Assembly: GCA_022709425.1 (NCBI GenBank)
Contig: JAKLIW010000003.1
Location: 196,090-260,089 of the forward strand
Direction of reading: 5' to 3'
Origin: a bacterium
GTDB taxonomy: Bacteria; UBP6; UBA1177; JAKLFG01
DNA length: 64,000 nt
Positions 16,809 to 25,201 of this stretch are shown here, one piece after another (positions within the stretch are counted from its first letter, which is position 1; every line of letters starts with the position of its first letter). The notes beneath the pieces were generated by a model, which saw only the letters and a program-made list of their open reading frames with translations, searched no databases and was not told the origin of the DNA. The translations under genes were made by a program, and so were the position numbers.

Positions 16809-17960
16809 ATGACACAATCGTTGAACATCGATTTTCTGGTATCGGCGATAACCGAGACTCACCAGTATTTTCAAAAGCAGGCGCAGAAGCAAGTCAATAC
16901 GGCGCTGACCATCCGGAACTGGCTTTTCGGATTGTATATAACGGAATATGAACTGAACGGCGCCGATCGTGCCGGATACGGTAAACGGGTAATGGCGGAG
17001 ATCGCGAAAAGAGGGCAACACATCAAAGGTCTTTCGGAAAGCAGTTTATACCTTTTCAAACAGTTTTATCTTGAGTATCCGCACATTCTCCAGTCACCGA
17101 CTGGAAAATCTTTTATGATTGGATTACAGCAGAACAACATTTTCCAGTCACTGACTGGAAAATTGGAGATTGGTGAAGAAGATGAGAAAAACAAGCAGGT
17201 TGCCGTCACGACTAAGGCGCTGACCACCGATCCGAACCTCTTGCTGAACAGGCTCAGTTTCACCCATATCGTTGAACTGCTGAAAGCGGACACGCCGCTG
17301 AAACGATTCTTCTACGAAACGGAGGCGATAAAGAACAACTGGTCGGTGCGCGACCTCCAGCGGGCAATGAACAGCATGCTCTTTGAGCGGACCGGTTTGA
17401 GCATCGACAAGAAAGCGGTGGTCGAAAAACATGCGACCGGCGAGGGGCTGACACCGCGGGATGTGTTCCGCAATCCGTATATGCTCGAATTTCTGGGACT
17501 AGAAGAAAAGCCTGAATACAGCGAGACCGATCTTGAGGCGGCCATTATCGACCACCTACAGGCTTTCCTTATTGAGATGGGGCGCGGTTTTTGTTTCGAG
17601 GCGCGGCAGAAACGGATAACTTTCGACAACCGGCATTACCGGATAGACCTCGTGTTCTACCATCGCATTCTCAAGTGTCATGTGCTTATCGACCTGAAGA
17701 TCGGTGAATTCGACCATGCCGATGCCGGACAGATGAATGTCTATCTGAATTACTACAAAGAGAACGAGATGCAGGCGGGTGATGAACTGCCGGTGGGGAT
17801 CATTCTGTGCGCGGGGAAGAACGAGAATCTGGTGAGATATGCGACCGGCGGGTTGTCGCAACCGATGTTCGTGTCGAAATATATGGTCAATCTGCCGAGC
17901 GAGGCCGATCTGCGGCGTATTCTGAACGAAGAGCAGTCGCGATTGATCGAAGAGAAATAG
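16809..17960 (+). CDS. DUF1016 (YhcG-type) PD-(D/E)XK nuclease-family protein
   Basis: 383 residues; ATG follows GGGAGGAA. The N-terminal half (TIRNWLFGLYITEYELNGADRAGYG ... LSESSLYLFKQFYLEYP) is the DUF1016 N domain. The C-terminal half carries the nuclease-like core: GFCFEARQKRI, HYRIDLVFYHR, HVLIDLKIGEFDHADAGQMNVYL, giving D-(x)n-D-x-K. The family is common in accessory regions and is suspected in defence, but its activity is not established. Between the two halves are two palindromic repeats translated as QSxTGK. It sits between two copies of the fic 3' end, suggesting it entered as a cassette. Stop codon abuts the second copy. Confidence 0.85.
   Translation: MTQSLNIDFLVSAITETHQYFQKQAQKQVNTALTIRNWLFGLYITEYELNGADRAGYGKRVMAEIAKRGQHIKGLSESSLYLFKQFYLEYPHILQSPTGKSFMIGLQQNNIFQSLTGKLEIGEEDEKNKQVAVTTKALTTDPNLLLNRLSFTHIVELLKADTPLKRFFYETEAIKNNWSVRDLQRAMNSMLFERTGLSIDKKAVVEKHATGEGLTPRDVFRNPYMLEFLGLEEKPEYSETDLEAAIIDHLQAFLIEMGRGFCFEARQKRITFDNRHYRIDLVFYHRILKCHVLIDLKIGEFDHADAGQMNVYLNYYKENEMQAGDELPVGIILCAGKNENLVRYATGGLSQPMFVSKYMVNLPSEADLRRILNEEQSRLIEEK
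17085..17163 (+). repeat. Two palindromic 25-bp units inside the DUF1016 gene
   Basis: Unit 1 (17085-17109) pairs ATTCTCCAGTC with GACTGGAAAAT (10 of 11). Unit 2 (17139-17163) pairs ATTTTCCAGTC with GACTGGAAAAT (11 of 11). Starts are 54 bp apart, so both read in the same frame and encode QSPTGK and QSLTGK. They lie in the linker between the N domain and the nuclease. Confidence 0.75.
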
Positions 17961-18004
17961 TGCGGCGCGGCGGGTGACGGAACACGAAATATTTGGGCGG
18001 GTGA
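17961..18004 (+). repeat. 44-bp direct repeat, copy 2 (detached fic 3' end)
   Basis: Copy of 16731-16774 with three mismatches, beginning directly after the DUF1016 stop codon. It preserves the fic stop TGA. It is not part of an intact gene here. Confidence 0.9.
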
Positions 18005-18055
18005 GCGGTGATTGGGATGTTGCCGTAGGGGAGCGATTCATCGCGCCCTCTTTTT

Positions 18056-18084
18056 TTGATATCCCCAGCCCAATTCGTTACAAT
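18056..18084 (+). promoter_or_regulatory. Strong sigma-70-like promoter, duplicated at 28416
   Basis: TTGATA (18056-18061), 17 nt, TACAAT (18079-18084). The stretch from here to the start codon is nearly identical to 28416-28474, so promoter and leader were duplicated with the gene. Confidence 0.7.
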
Positions 18085-18115
18085 CAGCCGTTCTTTCTAA
18101 GACATGGGGGCCATC

Positions 18116-19258
18116 ATGCGGAACGCCTTGATTCTTTTTGCGATGCTGGCTATCGGTTTCATCCTGTATTCTCAGGAACGCCAGACGAAACTGGCGGTGA
18201 TGGAGATAGAGGACAAGTCGGGAAAACTCTCGAAGACGATTCTTGAGAACGCCGCGGAGGCGCTCCGCACCGAACTGGTCGCGTCAAATAAGTTCATCGT
18301 CATCTCGAAAGATCGCCAGAGAAAGGCGATGATCAAGGGGCAGAAGCAGGAAAGTTGGAAGGAATGTTACGATCAGGCTTGTCGCATTGAATTGGGACAG
18401 GCGCTCACGGCCGACAGTATTCTGACCGGCATCGTGACACTGTTCGGCGGAAAATACACCTTGACCGCCGAACTCATAGACCTTGCGAAAGAGGCGACCG
18501 TCAAGACGGCGAAAGCAGAATTCGACGGAACGGAAGTCGGGCTCTCCGAGGCGATAAAGGATATTTCGGCGCAGATCACGGGGCGCGGTGCGGTCCCGCG
18601 CAAGGTCGATCGTGAGAAGGATGCGCAGGCCTGCGATGTAGCCAAGAAGAAGGATGCCTATGAGGTGTGGGGTCTTTATCTGGAAGAATTCCCTCAAGGT
18701 AGCTGCGCCTTTGAGGCGAAGGGCCGGGTGCGGGAACTGATGCCGAAAGTGAAGCCGCAGCAAGAACCGGTGGTCGAAAAAAAGGAGACCGTCGGCAATT
18801 ACGAAATAAGGGGTGATGTGGTCATAGACGAGAATACCGGCCTCATGTGGCAGAGGGAACGGGCGGGCAACAGCATGAAACATGCCGCCGCCATTGAATA
18901 TTGCAATGACCTCTCCTTGGGCGGCTACAGCGACTGGCGCCTGCCATCTATCAGCGAACTCAAGACGCTGATCGTCGGCTGTCAGAGCGGTACCGATGCC
19001 TGCAAAGTGAGCGATAACTGTTTATCAAGCAGTTGTTACAGCGATTCCTGCTATTGCAAAGGCAGCCAAGGCCCCGGCGAAGACGGCTTTTACTGGCAAA
19101 AGGGCGTTTGGCAGGGGGGCGGCACCTATTTCTGGTCCTCGTCGGTGCAGTCGGACAGTTCCCACTTCGCGTGGGACGTGAACTTCGACAATGGCAGTGT
19201 CAACAGCAACTACCGCTACGGCGACAGCTATGTCCGCTGTGACCGAGGCCGACCATGA
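18116..19258 (+). CDS. Exported CsgG/TolB-N-like protein with C-terminal DUF1566 domain (paralog 1)
   Basis: 380 residues. ATG 18116 is preferred over ATG 18104 because GGGGG lies 5 nt upstream, as in the paralog at 28475. An N-terminal signal segment is followed by an alpha/beta domain (LAVMEIEDKSGKLS ... LRTELVASNKFIVISKDRQ ... ECYDQACRIELGQALTADSILTG) resembling CsgG/TolB-N periplasmic domains. A short helical linker follows (YLEEFPQGSCAFEAKGRVREL). The C-terminal DUF1566 domain belongs to the C-type-lectin-fold superclass (GLMWQRERAG, GGYSDWRLPSISELKTLI, FWSSSVQSD, SYVRCDRG). It has a cysteine-rich loop of eight cysteines shared with the paralogs. The fold and a reverse transcriptase remnant just downstream make a former diversity-generating target protein possible. 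Periplasmic or surface sensor/binding role is inferred. Confidence 0.75.
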   Translation: MRNALILFAMLAIGFILYSQERQTKLAVMEIEDKSGKLSKTILENAAEALRTELVASNKFIVISKDRQRKAMIKGQKQESWKECYDQACRIELGQALTADSILTGIVTLFGGKYTLTAELIDLAKEATVKTAKAEFDGTEVGLSEAIKDISAQITGRGAVPRKVDREKDAQACDVAKKKDAYEVWGLYLEEFPQGSCAFEAKGRVRELMPKVKPQQEPVVEKKETVGNYEIRGDVVIDENTGLMWQRERAGNSMKHAAAIEYCNDLSLGGYSDWRLPSISELKTLIVGCQSGTDACKVSDNCLSSSCYSDSCYCKGSQGPGEDGFYWQKGVWQGGGTYFWSSSVQSDSSHFAWDVNFDNGSVNSNYRYGDSYVRCDRGRP

Positions 19259-19286
19259 GAAAGTCATTTGGTCATTTGGGCGGTCG

Positions 19287-19310
19287 GTAGGGGCGGACGG
19301 CGTCCGCCCG
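19287..19310. repeat. Palindromic GTAGGGGCG-type intergenic element (half unit)
   Basis: GGTAGGGGCGGAC starts a perfect 8-bp hairpin, GGGCGGAC / GTCCGCCC with a 3-nt loop (19291-19309). The TAGGGGCG start matches the terminal repeats of the element at 53281. It marks the point where the reverse transcriptase fragment begins. Confidence 0.5.
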
Positions 19311-19563
19311 GGAATGGTTAAAAAGCGATATTCGCCTTCGTCCGCTGTCGTGCGGCGTCAATTTTCTCGACTATGTCCAGCATCCGACCCACCGTTTGGT
19401 ACGGCGGCGGGTCGTCGGCGCGTTCGAGCGGAAATTGGCGGATGTGACCGACATCGAGGTGGCGCGGCCGATGATCGCCTCGTATCGGGCGCACTTCGAG
19501 AAGGCGGATAGTAGGAAAGTCTTTTTCGGGATATTTGCAACCAGTCCTCTGTCGAAAAATTGA
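19291..19563 (+). pseudogene. 3' remnant of a reverse transcriptase (retron/DGR type)
   Basis: The frame is open from 19291 to TGA 19563 but has no plausible start; upstream it is closed by TAG 19288. Residues read IRLRPLSCGVNFLDYVQ, then PTHRLVRRRVVGAFERKL, then IASYRAHFEKADSRK. This matches the region after the catalytic core of COG3344-type reverse transcriptases, where RP-x-x-x-G-V-D-F-L-G-Y, a run of arginines (LVRRRVV) and A-S-Y-x-x-H-F-x-x-A-x-S are usual. The palm domain with YxDD is missing, so it cannot be active. FLDY for FLGY suggests drift. Assignment to a diversity-generating retroelement rests on its position directly after a lectin-fold gene and is less certain than the RT call. 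Confidence 0.65.
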
Positions 19564-19588
19564 CTTAGCCGCGGGGGCTTATTATAAG
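19560..19588 (+). promoter_or_regulatory. Consensus promoter for the methylmalonyl-CoA operon
   Basis: TTGACT (19560-19565), 17 nt, TATAAG (19583-19588). Its -35 overlaps the stop codon of the reverse transcriptase remnant. A start near 19595 supports GTG 19630 rather than the upstream TTG 19600 as meaB start. Confidence 0.7.
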
Positions 19589-19629
19589 GTAGCCGGTCTT
19601 TGTTTTCTTTTCGTTGGGTACCCGCGGGC

Positions 19630-20562
19630 GTGACAAAAAAGAAGTTGGATCATCGGGCACTCGCCCGGCTCATATCGGAGATCGAGAACGACCGCGACGC
19701 GGCCGAAAAAACGCTCGCCAAACTCTACCGCGACCCCGAGAATGTGCAGGTCATCGGCATCACCGGCCCTCCCGGCGCCGGGAAAAGTACGCTGACCGAC
19801 AGCATCATCGGGAAACTGCGCGAAGCGGGGAAGACGGTCGCCGTAGTGGCGGTCGACCCGAGTTCTCCCTTCACCGGCGGCGCGATACTGGGCGACCGCA
19901 TCCGCATGTCGACCCACGCCAACGACCCGCAGGTCTTCATCCGCAGTATGGGGAGCCGCGGGAGCCTCGGCGGCCTTGCCCACGCCACTTTCGATGTGGT
20001 GAATCTCCTCCGCTCGTCGGGCTTCGACGCGGTCATCGTCGAGACGGTCGGGGTGGGGCAGAGCGAGATAGATGTACTGGCGGTGGCCGACACGGTGGTG
20101 CTGACGCTCGTCCCGGGACTCGGCGACGATGTGCAGGCGCTCAAGGCGGGTATCATGGAGATCGCCGATATCTTCGTCGTCAACAAGGCCGACCGCGACG
20201 GCAAGGAACGGCTTCTGGCCGAGATACGGATGATACTCGAACTCAACCGCGACCGGTTCGACTGGGTGCCGCCCATCTGCGAGACGGTGGCGACCGAACA
20301 CCGTGGCATCGATGGTCTCATGGAACAGGTGACCCTCCACGGCGCCTATGTCCGCGAACACCGCGACGCGGTGCGGCGGCCGAAACTGGCGCGGCAGATA
20401 GAAAAGATGGCGGCCGACAAGATCGGGCGGAATATCCTTGCAATTCTGAATGAGGGGGGTAAGTTCCCCGCATGGATGGATGCGATCATCGCCGGCACCA
20501 AGAATCCCTACCAGATCACGCAGGAGATCGGCAACTATATTTCGGTTCGCAAGGAGGCATAA
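19630..20562 (+). CDS. meaB: Methylmalonyl-CoA mutase-associated GTPase MeaB
   Basis: 310 residues from GTG 19630, chosen because the predicted transcript starts near 19595; the ribosome site is weak. MeaB is a G3E-family GTPase that loads and protects the B12 cofactor of methylmalonyl-CoA mutase. The P-loop GPPGAGKST, the switch-like VAVDPSSPFTGGAILGDRIRM, VETVGVGQSE and NKADRDGKE (guanine specificity NKxD) are all present. It is followed after one base by the epimerase gene. The mutase subunits themselves are not in the window. Confidence 0.92.
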   Translation: MTKKKLDHRALARLISEIENDRDAAEKTLAKLYRDPENVQVIGITGPPGAGKSTLTDSIIGKLREAGKTVAVVAVDPSSPFTGGAILGDRIRMSTHANDPQVFIRSMGSRGSLGGLAHATFDVVNLLRSSGFDAVIVETVGVGQSEIDVLAVADTVVLTLVPGLGDDVQALKAGIMEIADIFVVNKADRDGKERLLAEIRMILELNRDRFDWVPPICETVATEHRGIDGLMEQVTLHGAYVREHRDAVRRPKLARQIEKMAADKIGRNILAILNEGGKFPAWMDAIIAGTKNPYQITQEIGNYISVRKEA

Positions 20563-20563
20563 C

Positions 20564-20968
20564 ATGAAAAAGATCAACCACATCGGTATCGCCGTCGAGA
20601 AGATCGACGACTACATCGCATTCTACCGCGACACCCTCGGACTTCCGGTCGAAGGGACCGAAACGGTCGAGGAACAGAAGGTCAAGGTGGCCTTCCTGAC
20701 CATCGGCGACACCCGGATCGAACTGCTCGAACCGACATCGCCCGAAAGCCCCATCGCGAAGTTCATCGAAAAGAAAGGGGCGGGGGTCCATCATCTCGCC
20801 TTTGAGGTGGCCGACATCGCGGCCGAACTGGCGAAACTCAAGGAGAAAGGGGTCAAACTCATCGACGAAACGCCGCGCTGCGGCGCCCATCATACCAAGA
20901 TCGCCTTCATCCATCCCAAGGAATCGAAAGGCGTTCTGGTCGAACTGACCGAATCTGGAACTCATTAA
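20564..20968 (+). CDS. mce: Methylmalonyl-CoA epimerase
   Basis: 134 residues, usual length; ATG 20564 follows AAGGAGG by 6 nt. Vicinal-oxygen-chelate fold enzyme that interconverts (R)- and (S)-methylmalonyl-CoA. NHIGIAVEKIDD gives the first metal histidine, GAGVHHLAFEV the second, and VLVELTE the glutamate ligand. Flanked by meaB and the decarboxylase genes, which fixes the substrate. Confidence 0.93.
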   Translation: MKKINHIGIAVEKIDDYIAFYRDTLGLPVEGTETVEEQKVKVAFLTIGDTRIELLEPTSPESPIAKFIEKKGAGVHHLAFEVADIAAELAKLKEKGVKLIDETPRCGAHHTKIAFIHPKESKGVLVELTESGTH

Positions 20969-20986
20969 ACATAGGGAGTTATCTGC

Positions 20987-22522
<1,536 letters not shown>

Positions 22523-22531
22523 GAGGCCGCG

Positions 22532-22954
22532 ATGCTAGTATCACCCACACTCATCGCCGCCGCCGCGGTCGGTCAGTTCTCGGCGAAGGAATTGGCAACG
22601 ATAGAGATATTGCCGCTTATCGGGATCGGCGTGGTCATTTCGGGTCTTGCGATACTCGCGATCATCCTGACGCAGTTCGACCGGCTCAACGGCGCGCGGA
22701 AAAAGGGAGCTGCTTCGGCCACCGCCGCCCCGGTTCCCGCCGCCGCTCCGGCCGCACCGGTCACCAGCGCCGACGAGGATGAATCGGCGGCCGTTTCGAC
22801 CGCGATATTCCTCTATCTCCAGCAGAGCGCCGAACCGATCGCGATCACCGAGATACCGCAGGAGCACCATTCGACCCCGTGGATCGATTTCGGCAAACAG
22901 CGCCAGCAGTTCCGTTTCCAGAGATGGCAGTCTTCTTCCACCAAAGCGAGGTAA
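22532..22954 (+). CDS. mmdD: Decarboxylase sodium pump small membrane subunit (OadG/MmdD-like)
   Basis: 140 residues; ATG 22532 follows TAGGAGG, which overlaps the mmdA stop. One transmembrane helix (about 25-46, ILPLIGIGVVISGLAILAII) is followed by an Ala/Pro-rich linker and a short charged domain. In the family this subunit holds the soluble carboxyltransferase to the membrane pump. The call relies on topology and position, as sequence conservation in this family is low. Confidence 0.8.
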   Translation: MLVSPTLIAAAAVGQFSAKELATIEILPLIGIGVVISGLAILAIILTQFDRLNGARKKGAASATAAPVPAAAPAAPVTSADEDESAAVSTAIFLYLQQSAEPIAITEIPQEHHSTPWIDFGKQRQQFRFQRWQSSSTKAR

Positions 22955-22958
22955 TGCG

Positions 22959-23390
22959 ATGAAGAAATACGATCTGAAGATAAACGGCAAGGACTACAAG
23001 GTCGAGATAAAGGAATTCGGCGCGAAAACGGCCAGGGTCGAAGTGAACGGGAAACCCTTCAGCGTCGACATCAGTTATCCGGCCGGCGAGATGGCCCCCT
23101 CCATCCCGCGTCCCGTCGCCCCCAAAGCGGCCGCCGTTGCCCCCGTTCAGCAGGCGGCGCCGGTCGCCGCGGTCGCGGGCAACAGCGTCAACGCCCCGAT
23201 GCCGGGCCTCATCCTCAAGATACTCGTCAAGGTGGGCGACAAGGTGACGGTCGGCCAGAAGGTGATGGTCATGGAGGCGATGAAGATGGAGAACGACATC
23301 AACACCACCTTCGCCGGGACGGTGAGCGAGATCCGCTTCGCCGAAGGGGCCACGGTCAAGGAGCACGACCCGCTTATCGTCATCGCCTAG
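22959..23390 (+). CDS. mmdC: Biotin carrier subunit of methylmalonyl-CoA decarboxylase
   Basis: 143 residues; ATG 22959 lies 4 nt after the mmdD stop, with GCGAGGT upstream. The N-terminal 50 residues form a small beta domain, then an Ala/Pro-rich hinge, then the biotinyl domain with the biotinylation motif VMEAMKMEND (the Lys of AMKM carries biotin). Carries CO2 between mmdA and mmdB. Confidence 0.92.
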   Translation: MKKYDLKINGKDYKVEIKEFGAKTARVEVNGKPFSVDISYPAGEMAPSIPRPVAPKAAAVAPVQQAAPVAAVAGNSVNAPMPGLILKILVKVGDKVTVGQKVMVMEAMKMENDINTTFAGTVSEIRFAEGATVKEHDPLIVIA

Positions 23391-23403
23391 GGAGAAACCC
23401 GTT

Positions 23404-25101
23404 ATGAGACCGATCCAATTTCTGCTTGCCGCTCTTCTCTTTCTTTTCGCGGCGTCGCTTCCGGCGCAGGAGACGACCCAGTTCACCGGTACGGCCATCA
23501 ACGGCTCGCTGGTGAAACTCGATATCCGCTATCAGACGCTCGGCGGCGATGGACAGCCCGCGTGGGTCGAACGGCATGAGAACGGCGCCCTTGTCGCATT
23601 CGATCAGGCCGAAGGGACTTACCTCGCGGTGACCTCGCAGCGGGCCGTCGTTCCCAACGAGGACCACATCGACATTTTTATGCCCGACGGGAAGAACTAC
23701 CGGATGACGCTGGCTCTGCCCGACGGCGCGACGCTCGAACTCGACCATACCGCGCTCATCGTCGCCGACAACGGCGTCGCCTTCGTGAGGTTCAAAGGGG
23801 AGGCGGGGCGCTATCCGCTGGCGATCCCCGGCGAGCAGGTGGGCAATGTCCAGTTGGAGAGTTCGCTCTACATCACCAATTTCAAGAGTCGCTACAACAT
23901 CACTCCGCTCTTCATTGACTTCTCGCTCCGCTCATCGGGAACCCTTGAATATTACATAGAAAAGAACCGTTCGTTCCTTTCGAAATTCTTTAACACTACC
24001 GCGCTCGCCCATTTCACGCTCGGCAATATAGTGATGATCCTGATCGCTTTTTTCTTTCTCTATTTCGCCATAGGAAAAAACTTCGAGCCGCTTCTGCTGC
24101 TCCCCATCGGTTTCGGCATCCTGCTCGGTAATATTCCCTCGGCGGCCGGCGTCCAGATCGGCGTCTATGACCCCGGTTCGGTGCTTAACTATCTTTACTT
24201 CGGGGTGCTCAAGGGCATCTATCCGCCGCTCATATTCCTCGGCATCGGCGCGATGACCGATTTCTCCTACATGATATCGAACCCGAAACTGATACTGCTG
24301 GGCGGCGGCGCGCAACTCGGCATCTTCATGGCCTTCCTTATCGCGATATTCCTCGGGTTCAACCTGCAGGAGGCGGCATCCATCGGCATCATCGGCGGCG
24401 CCGACGGCCCGACCGCGATATTCGTCACCGGTCTGATGGCGCCCTATCTGCTCGGGGCGGTCGCCATCGCCGCCTATTCCTATATGGCGCTTGTCCCGGT
24501 CATCCAGCCACCGATCGTCAACCTGCTGACGACGAAAAAGGAGCGGCTCATCCGGATGAAACCGCCGCGCGTCGTCTCGAAACGCGAAAAGATAATTTTC
24601 CCCATCGTTGCGGTGCTCGTCTGCACCATTATAGCCCCCGGCGGCCTGCCGCTCATCGGTCTGCTTCTGCTCGGCAACATCATGAAGGAGTCGGGCGTTA
24701 CCGACCGTCTCGCCAAGACGGCGGGCAGTTCGCTCATCGACATCGTGACGATACTCATCGGCCTCACCGTCGGCGCCTCCACCTCGGCGCAGACCTTCCT
24801 GACCGGAAAATCGGTCATGATCTTCGCGCTCGGCGCGCTGTCGTTCATGTTCTCGACCGCGGGTGGCGTCCTCATCGCCAAGTTCATCAACCTGTTCCTG
24901 AAAGAGGGCGACAAGATCAACCCGATCATCGGGTGCGCCGGCGTTTCGGCTGTGCCCGACAGCGCGCGGGTCGCCCAGCACATGGGCCGCCACGAAGATC
25001 CCGAGAATCATCTCCTCATGCATGCCATGGCGCCCAATGTGGCGGGTGTTATCGGGTCGGCGATAGCGGCGGGTATCCTTCTCGGACTGATCCCGCACTA
25101 A
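23404..25101 (+). CDS. mmdB: Na+-translocating decarboxylase beta subunit with extra exported N-terminal domain
   Basis: 565 residues, whereas OadB/MmdB proteins are usually near 370-435. From about residue 195 the sequence is the normal beta subunit: GNIVMILIAFFFLYFAIGKNFEPLLLLPIGFGILLGN, IIGGADGPTAIFVT, VGASTSAQTFLTGKS, NPIIGCAGVSAVPDSARV, with about ten membrane segments. It decarboxylates carboxybiotin and exports Na+. The first 190 residues are extra: a signal peptide (LLAALLFLFAASLPAQ) and a beta-rich domain (FTGTAINGSLVKLDIRYQ ... SSLYITNFKSRYNITPLF) that should lie outside the membrane. I do not recognise that domain. No stop or frame break separates the parts. Confidence 0.88.
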   Translation: MRPIQFLLAALLFLFAASLPAQETTQFTGTAINGSLVKLDIRYQTLGGDGQPAWVERHENGALVAFDQAEGTYLAVTSQRAVVPNEDHIDIFMPDGKNYRMTLALPDGATLELDHTALIVADNGVAFVRFKGEAGRYPLAIPGEQVGNVQLESSLYITNFKSRYNITPLFIDFSLRSSGTLEYYIEKNRSFLSKFFNTTALAHFTLGNIVMILIAFFFLYFAIGKNFEPLLLLPIGFGILLGNIPSAAGVQIGVYDPGSVLNYLYFGVLKGIYPPLIFLGIGAMTDFSYMISNPKLILLGGGAQLGIFMAFLIAIFLGFNLQEAASIGIIGGADGPTAIFVTGLMAPYLLGAVAIAAYSYMALVPVIQPPIVNLLTTKKERLIRMKPPRVVSKREKIIFPIVAVLVCTIIAPGGLPLIGLLLLGNIMKESGVTDRLAKTAGSSLIDIVTILIGLTVGASTSAQTFLTGKSVMIFALGALSFMFSTAGGVLIAKFINLFLKEGDKINPIIGCAGVSAVPDSARVAQHMGRHEDPENHLLMHAMAPNVAGVIGSAIAAGILLGLIPH

Positions 25102-25140
25102 CACTTCGCCGAATATTTCCTACAGCGTCTCATTTTTCCC

Positions 25141-25169
25141 TTGGCTTTTTTCTCCATAACCGCTATGAT
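25141..25169 (+). promoter_or_regulatory. Sigma-70-like promoter for the stalked metalloprotease
   Basis: TTGGCT (25141-25146), 17 nt, TATGAT (25164-25169). The GGAGG site at 25192-25196 lies in the resulting leader. Confidence 0.55.
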
Positions 25170-25201
25170 GCGTCTGTACGTAAATTCTTGTGGAGGACAC
25201 T

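Noticed and set aside
16775..17960. Restriction or CBASS-type defence operon around the DUF1016 gene
   Set aside because: No methylase, cyclase or effector is adjacent; only Fic and DUF1016 are present, so no named defence system can be claimed.
18116..19563. An intact diversity-generating retroelement
   Set aside because: No RT palm with YxDD, no accessory gene and no template repeat can be seen; only a 3' RT remnant remains.
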